Source: Acanthosoma haemorrhoidale (Eukaryota; Arthropoda; Insecta; Hemiptera; Acanthosomatidae). Taken from it: a stretch of DNA of 64,000 nt. Location: assembly GCA_930367205.1 (NCBI GenBank), contig OV884011.1, forward strand, positions 138,049,437 through 138,113,436. Reading direction: 5' to 3'. Positions within the stretch are counted from its first letter, which is position 1; every line of letters starts with the position of its first letter. Both the position numbers and the translations under genes were made by a program. Under the pieces are notes generated by a model. It ran no database searches, was not told the DNA's origin, and was given only the letters and a program-made list of their open reading frames with translations. Shown piece by piece: positions 60,054 through 64,000 of this stretch.

Positions 60054-61859
60054 TCAATGAGACACTTGAGCTTGAATTTGGGAAACTAATTCATCGATGT
60101 TTGGATTAATTCCACTGGTACAAAGACGTAAAGAATTTTCCAAATTATCGTCAGTCAGCCTTGTACGATGTTTTGATTTATTAACTTTCATCAATGAAAA
60201 GAACTGTTCGCATTTATAAGTACTGCCAAACGCACAAATCAATCTTCTTGCAAATTTTCTAAGCTGCGGAAAATGGTCTTCTTCGAGGTATTTTTTGTAG
60301 AAATCGCACAACTCCACGTCTTCAAATTTAGATTTTAGGAGTGAGTTTTCTTGAATCTCGATCAACTCCATTTGCAAGTGTATTGGAGCATTTTGTACAT
60401 TACTTTTTGTTGGAGTAGCAAATAAATTGAAACAGTCTTCCATGTGTTTGAAATCGCTAAATCTGATCGAAAATTGCTCCGACAGTAACTTGAGTTCTTC
60501 AGCATATTGAGCGTAAGCAATATTTTCATACGCAGAGAGCGTGGTGAAATGGTAACTGTTACCAGACAGCATATGTGCCTCCCACAAGCGGATTTTGTTC
60601 TGAAACGCTTTCAAATGGCTGTACAAATCATTTACTAACTGTCCTTGTTTTTGAAGTTTCAAATTTAAATCATTCAAATGGCCTGTAAGGTCGACAAGAA
60701 ATGCTAAGTCACATATCCATTTTGCGTCACTCAATTCAGATAGTGGTTTATCTTTTATTTGCATAAATTCTGCTATCTCATTTCTAAGCTCGTAAAACCG
60801 TTTCAGCATTTTCCCTTTGCTTAGCCATCTGACTTCACAATAATATGTTACGTCGTCATACTCGGCTGATATTTCATCCAAAAACGCCTTGAACTGACGA
60901 TGGTTAAGCCCTCGGGATCGAATAAAATTGATGGTTTTTACTACCACATTCATAACATTCTGGAGTCGAATGGACTTAGAACACAAGTTCTGTTGGTGGA
61001 CAATGCAATGAAGGACTATCAAACCATCTTTTTGCACATTTAATTCAGTTGCTTTTTCATTCAAAATTCCGATGAAACCTTTACGTAAGCCGACCATAGA
61101 AGGTGCACCATCTGTGCATACTCCAACTAATTTCGACCATGGCAAGCCAAAACTTGTGAATACCTTTTGAACTTCATTAAAAATGTCCTCTCCTGTAGTG
61201 GTTCCTTTTAGCGGCTGTAAAGCAAGCAATTCCTCAGTAATAGTGAATTCTTTATCAACACCTCGAATAAATATAGCCAGTTGAGCTATGTCAGACAAAT
61301 CGGTGCTCTCGTCTAATGCTATGGAAAATGATTCAATACCAGTCATACGGCCAGTCAATGTTGTTTTTATATCATTAGCCATCATTTCTATACGTCGTAC
61401 AACGGTTCGTCTTGACAAACTAATTTTTTCAAATTCATTTTTCTTTTCAGGACACAAAACACTGCAAACTTCTGACATACACTCCTTGATAAATTCTCCT
61501 TCGGCAAATGGTTTCAATGACTTTGCCAATTTTGAACTAACTATAAAACTAGCTTTCACAACATTATCAAGTTGTGTTCTTTGTCTATGAAATATTTGCT
61601 GCTGTTTTTCCAAATTTGCGGTAAGTTTCTGGATTTTGTCTTTTCTTATTTGTCCTGTCAGTGAGAGCAGCGTAGGATGCTTAGTTGAGTAATGCCTCTT
61701 TATATTGAATTCTTTCATCACCGAAATGGATTCATTACACATCAAACAAATAGGCTTACCATTGTGCAAGATAAAGAAGAATTCTTCAATCCATTTTTCT
61801 TGAAACTGGCGACCCTCTGCATCTACTTTTCGTTTCCTTCCACCAGACATCATTTTCAT
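60054..61859 (-). CDS. hAT transposase, BED-type zinc finger, GTF2IRD2/ZBED-like
   Basis: This 601-residue frame is intact from MKMMSGG to the stop. The N-terminus has a basic GGRKRK stretch, then a BED/TTF-like zinc finger with C38-x2-C41 and H56-x4-H61. The catalytic RNase H fold follows: D183 in SIALDESTD, D250 in GVCTDGAPSM, the hAT C/H segment LHCIVHQQNL (284-292), RWLSKGK (344-350), an alpha-helical insertion, and the final acid E551 in the C-terminal STYKCEQFFSLMK (546-558), next to the dimerisation region. It is closest to the hAT transposases often annotated as GTF2I repeat domain-containing protein 2-like. It cuts and pastes its own element in the nucleus. Start: M1 is followed by M3 and M4, any of which could be used. 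No missing key residue was seen. Confidence 0.92.
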   Translation of the reverse strand: MKMMSGGRKRKVDAEGRQFQEKWIEEFFFILHNGKPICLMCNESISVMKEFNIKRHYSTKHPTLLSLTGQIRKDKIQKLTANLEKQQQIFHRQRTQLDNVVKASFIVSSKLAKSLKPFAEGEFIKECMSEVCSVLCPEKKNEFEKISLSRRTVVRRIEMMANDIKTTLTGRMTGIESFSIALDESTDLSDIAQLAIFIRGVDKEFTITEELLALQPLKGTTTGEDIFNEVQKVFTSFGLPWSKLVGVCTDGAPSMVGLRKGFIGILNEKATELNVQKDGLIVLHCIVHQQNLCSKSIRLQNVMNVVVKTINFIRSRGLNHRQFKAFLDEISAEYDDVTYYCEVRWLSKGKMLKRFYELRNEIAEFMQIKDKPLSELSDAKWICDLAFLVDLTGHLNDLNLKLQKQGQLVNDLYSHLKAFQNKIRLWEAHMLSGNSYHFTTLSAYENIAYAQYAEELKLLSEQFSIRFSDFKHMEDCFNLFATPTKSNVQNAPIHLQMELIEIQENSLLKSKFEDVELCDFYKKYLEEDHFPQLRKFARRLICAFGSTYKCEQFFSLMKVNKSKHRTRLTDDNLENSLRLCTSGINPNIDELVSQIQAQVSH

Positions 61860-61965
61860 TTACTTATCGTTCGATAAACTTAATAAGAAAATAGGTATAA
61901 TTAGTAAGCACTCAAGATGCACACAAAGTCACAAAGCAAACTTATCACCACGGTAGCTCGAATAG

Positions 61966-62002
61966 GACTGAACTAAGTTCCGGCCATCCACCCGCTTATA
62001 TA
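61966..62002 (-). promoter_or_regulatory. Transposase promoter: TATA box and initiator
   Basis: On the minus strand CTATATAAG (TATA at 62002-61995) stands about 33 bases before the A (61969) of TTCAGTCC, a match to the arthropod TCAGTY initiator. Transcription from there would give a 5' UTR of about 110 bases before the ATG at 61859. Confidence 0.6.
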
Positions 62003-62086
62003 GGCAAAATGAAGGAATGATCTAGAATCGTCTAGTGTAGAACAATACAATTGCGAAGCAATAATCCTTTGTTGCGCCGCCAGTGT

Positions 62087-62128
62087 GGCGGCAAACATCA
62101 ATGGCTTTGAACTTTGATGTTTGCCGCC
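62087..62128. repeat. Perfect 15-bp hairpin in the hAT 5' non-coding part
   Basis: GGCGGCAAACATCAA (62087-62101) pairs with TTGATGTTTGCCGCC (62114-62128) across a 12-base loop. It lies upstream of the transposase promoter, between it and the right terminus. Confidence 0.8.
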
Positions 62129-62515
62129 TCACTCTTTGATGATCACCGCCACTCGGCTTGCTCGCTCACTTGATTCCATGAGTATGAGTAAGTAGTGTAT
62201 TTTTTTTTTTTAAATTGGGTTTTTCAAAATGTCTCGCGGGCCGGATCAAATCTTACAGCGGGCCGGATCCGGCCCGCGGGCCGGCTGTTGCCCACATACG
62301 GTTTATGGCATGCCAGGTGGTACCCCTGGCCCCCTGTCTCTTAGGCCGGTGTGTACCTGGCAGTTTATGACTTGTTTTGCTTCCGAGTTTTATTGCCTAG
62401 CACTTTACAAAGATTTACATACTCTTAGTTCCTGTTATTTTACTTTTGCTTACAATATATATGCACCAGAGTATAAGGTGATTTAACTTATGTAGTTAGC
62501 GGTCGCTACAGCATT

Positions 62516-64000
62516 GTTAAAAATAAACGAAAACCCGGCATACAAAACAAAACTGATCACAGCTACCAATAAAGGAGAATATTACCCATGCACGTACGCA
62601 TGGCATAGATACTTAAATGGATGGATAAATGCGCGCTTCCAAGCAGGGTTTTGAATATCAAGGAGGTTGGGGCCAATCTCTTGGTAAGAATAAATATGTT
62701 TCTATCATGTAAAGTAGGAAATTCAAATTGCAAATCTAGATCTCTAATTAATAAAAACAAAATATTATTCCAGCAACTACTCTTTAAAAATCGTAGATAT
62801 TAAAACCAAAAGATCCAGTATGCGTTTTCAAAAGCTCTGATTTTTGTAGAATAAAAAAAGGTAAAAGCAAATAATTAAATAATAAAAAAAATTCTATTTT
62901 AATTAGTAGACTGTAGCTAATCTAATGATTAATATTTCATCCGAGTACATTGTATTGCCATGACGTTCTAAAATTAATACATTTTTTATTAGAAATATTA
63001 GGTCAAATTTAGCTTATACAGAAACGTGCAATATTCAGAATTCAACTCACCCATGCTGAACCCACTCAACGAGCAAAGCCAGTTGATTTCGATGACACCT
63101 GACAAACCGGCGAGTGGCTTGCGGTTCCCCACGACAGTGGAAAGTTTACTATGTACAGGCATTTTCAATTAGAGGGCTTTGACTAATCCTTTACGGCCAC
63201 GCCTTGGGTTTATTGGCACCAAAATAGGACTAGTCGGTAAGGATTTAGAATGGATTTCAAAAAGCCATTCCACATGGAGCATTGGGTGAGAGGAGTTTTC
63301 ATCCGATAGGACATGCATAGTGAAAGACACAAACTTAGACGAAACTAAGACTAGGCTTGATGGGAATGGAAGAAAAGTGATTAATGTATAACATAGGGTT
63401 TGCCTTTTGTGGTAATAGTGAGATAAGCTGATCGACTTCTAAATCAATATACATATTCCTGTTATTTCGTTTTCCATTGTCTCCATTGAAAACTCTGTTC
63501 GCATCGTATTCTCAAGAACCTATCTCAACTTGATGTAAAATGGTTGAAGGCTATTGCAGTCAAAAGTTTAAAATTCCACTAAACCCATGAGATGGAACAC
63601 AAATCCTTTTGTTAGATCACTCAATATATTGTCACACCGAGTGTTGTCTTAGGCCCGTTTGAATTAATCTTAGGCCCAAATGAAGTCCCTCTTATACCTG
63701 TTGTATATAATAATATTTGTATAATATAATAATAAATCCGTTTTTAGTTTATTTTATTTGATCCATGAATTTAACTTAAAACAGCATATTTCACTAAAAT
63801 GTTATATCTTAAAAATTCGAGCTCGCTCCTAGGCAAAAACTAATGCCATATTTAAGTTCAAGGCATCAAATTCATTTGAAATCAGCTCCAAATACTGCGG
63901 CACCAAAACCCTGTCTAATAGAAGGAATTGCTAACACTTTATTAAATGGTAACGCATTATTTTAAGTGCAAAAGTTACTAAAGGGTACAAATGATAAGGT
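62516..64000. other. AT-rich DNA to the window end
   Basis: Short frames at 62563-62803 on both strands only. A GC-richer patch at 63050-63230 has no open frame of interest. No repeat partner was found in this window. Confidence 0.45.

Larger units (their letters stand above)
59784..62300 (-). mobile_element. Complete hAT DNA transposon
   Basis: The 2517-bp element is flanked by a perfect 8-bp target duplication GTTTATGG (59776-59783 and 62301-62308), the length typical of hAT. Its ends are inverted: CAGGTATGGGCAAC on the left and, reversed, CGTATGTGGGCAAC on the right, sharing TGGGCAAC. Several GCGGGCC blocks lie just inside both ends (59850s; 62236-62282) and are plausible transposase-binding repeats. 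It encodes one intact transposase on the minus strand. The intact frame, the perfect duplication and the clean ends point to a recent insertion. Confidence 0.92.
59137..62510 (-). mobile_element. Solo LTR of family LTR-X (copy F) containing a complete hAT transposon
   Basis: TGTCGGGTTGCC at 59137 is the reverse of the GGCAACCCGACA end; the other end in element orientation starts TGTAGCGACCGC (62510). A perfect 5-bp duplication GCATT flanks it (59132-59136 and 62511-62515). Without the hAT and its duplicated target it is 849 bp. A TATA box (ATATTTAAACC in element orientation) lies near 59575, a G/C homopolymer at 59590-59604, and GA-rich imperfect tandem units at about 59378-59550. Its U5 matches copy A rather than B-E, so two subfamilies exist. 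Confidence 0.85.

Overview
The window looks like gene-poor, AT-rich nuclear DNA of an invertebrate, most likely an arthropod (insect or crustacean). The reasons are the density of Jockey- and R1-type non-LTR retrotransposons, Ty3/gypsy pol, a hAT transposase, a mariner-type miniature element, and TATA plus TCAGTC-type core promoters. No host gene with recognisable multi-exon structure was found. I cannot name the species from sequence alone.

Layout. 1-5.2 kb: 3' fragments of two Jockey-like families (called J1 and J2 here) in both orientations, around a decayed R1-type reverse transcriptase/RNase H relic. 5.9-8.2 kb: a solo LTR (family called LTR-X here) split by a non-LTR element that joins a DUF4780-like ORF to the tail of a reverse transcriptase. 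8.2-18.5 kb: mostly unrecognised AT-rich DNA, with a 55-codon ORF, one arm of a distant inverted pair (13.6 kb), a 104-bp direct repeat pair (15.2 and 15.8 kb), and one arm of a second inverted pair (16.4-17.0 kb). 18.5-20.0 kb: another solo LTR-X with a nested Jockey tail. 21.7-22.8 kb: a J2 fragment that keeps FADD. 28.2-30.4 kb: a broken Ty3/gypsy pol containing an inverted piece of its own integrase. 32.2 kb: an LTR-X copy. 34.0 kb: a 111-bp mariner-type miniature element. 35.3 kb: second arm of the 13.6-kb pair. 37.0-37.9 kb: a J1 fragment. 42.7-45.2 kb: an internally deleted J2 copy interrupted by a solo LTR-X. 47.1-47.8 kb: LTR-X with a long GA microsatellite. 48.1-48.7 kb: second arm of the 16.4-kb pair. 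53.0 kb: a possible TATA/Inr promoter and small first exon. 54.5-55.9 kb: a decayed protein gene of an uncharacterised invertebrate family. 59.1-62.5 kb: a solo LTR-X holding a complete hAT transposon with an intact 601-residue transposase.

Insertion order can be read from target-site duplications. LTR-X landed in genomic DNA (ATCAT, GCATT, near-matching CGGAT/CGGTT) and inside a J2 element (ACGGC). LTR-X copies were later hit by non-LTR elements and by the hAT (8-bp GTTTATGG). The only open, full-length protein gene is the hAT transposase. All other coding traces are truncated, frameshifted or internally deleted. The region is best read as layers of transposons, possibly of the kind that feeds small-RNA silencing, though that is inference.
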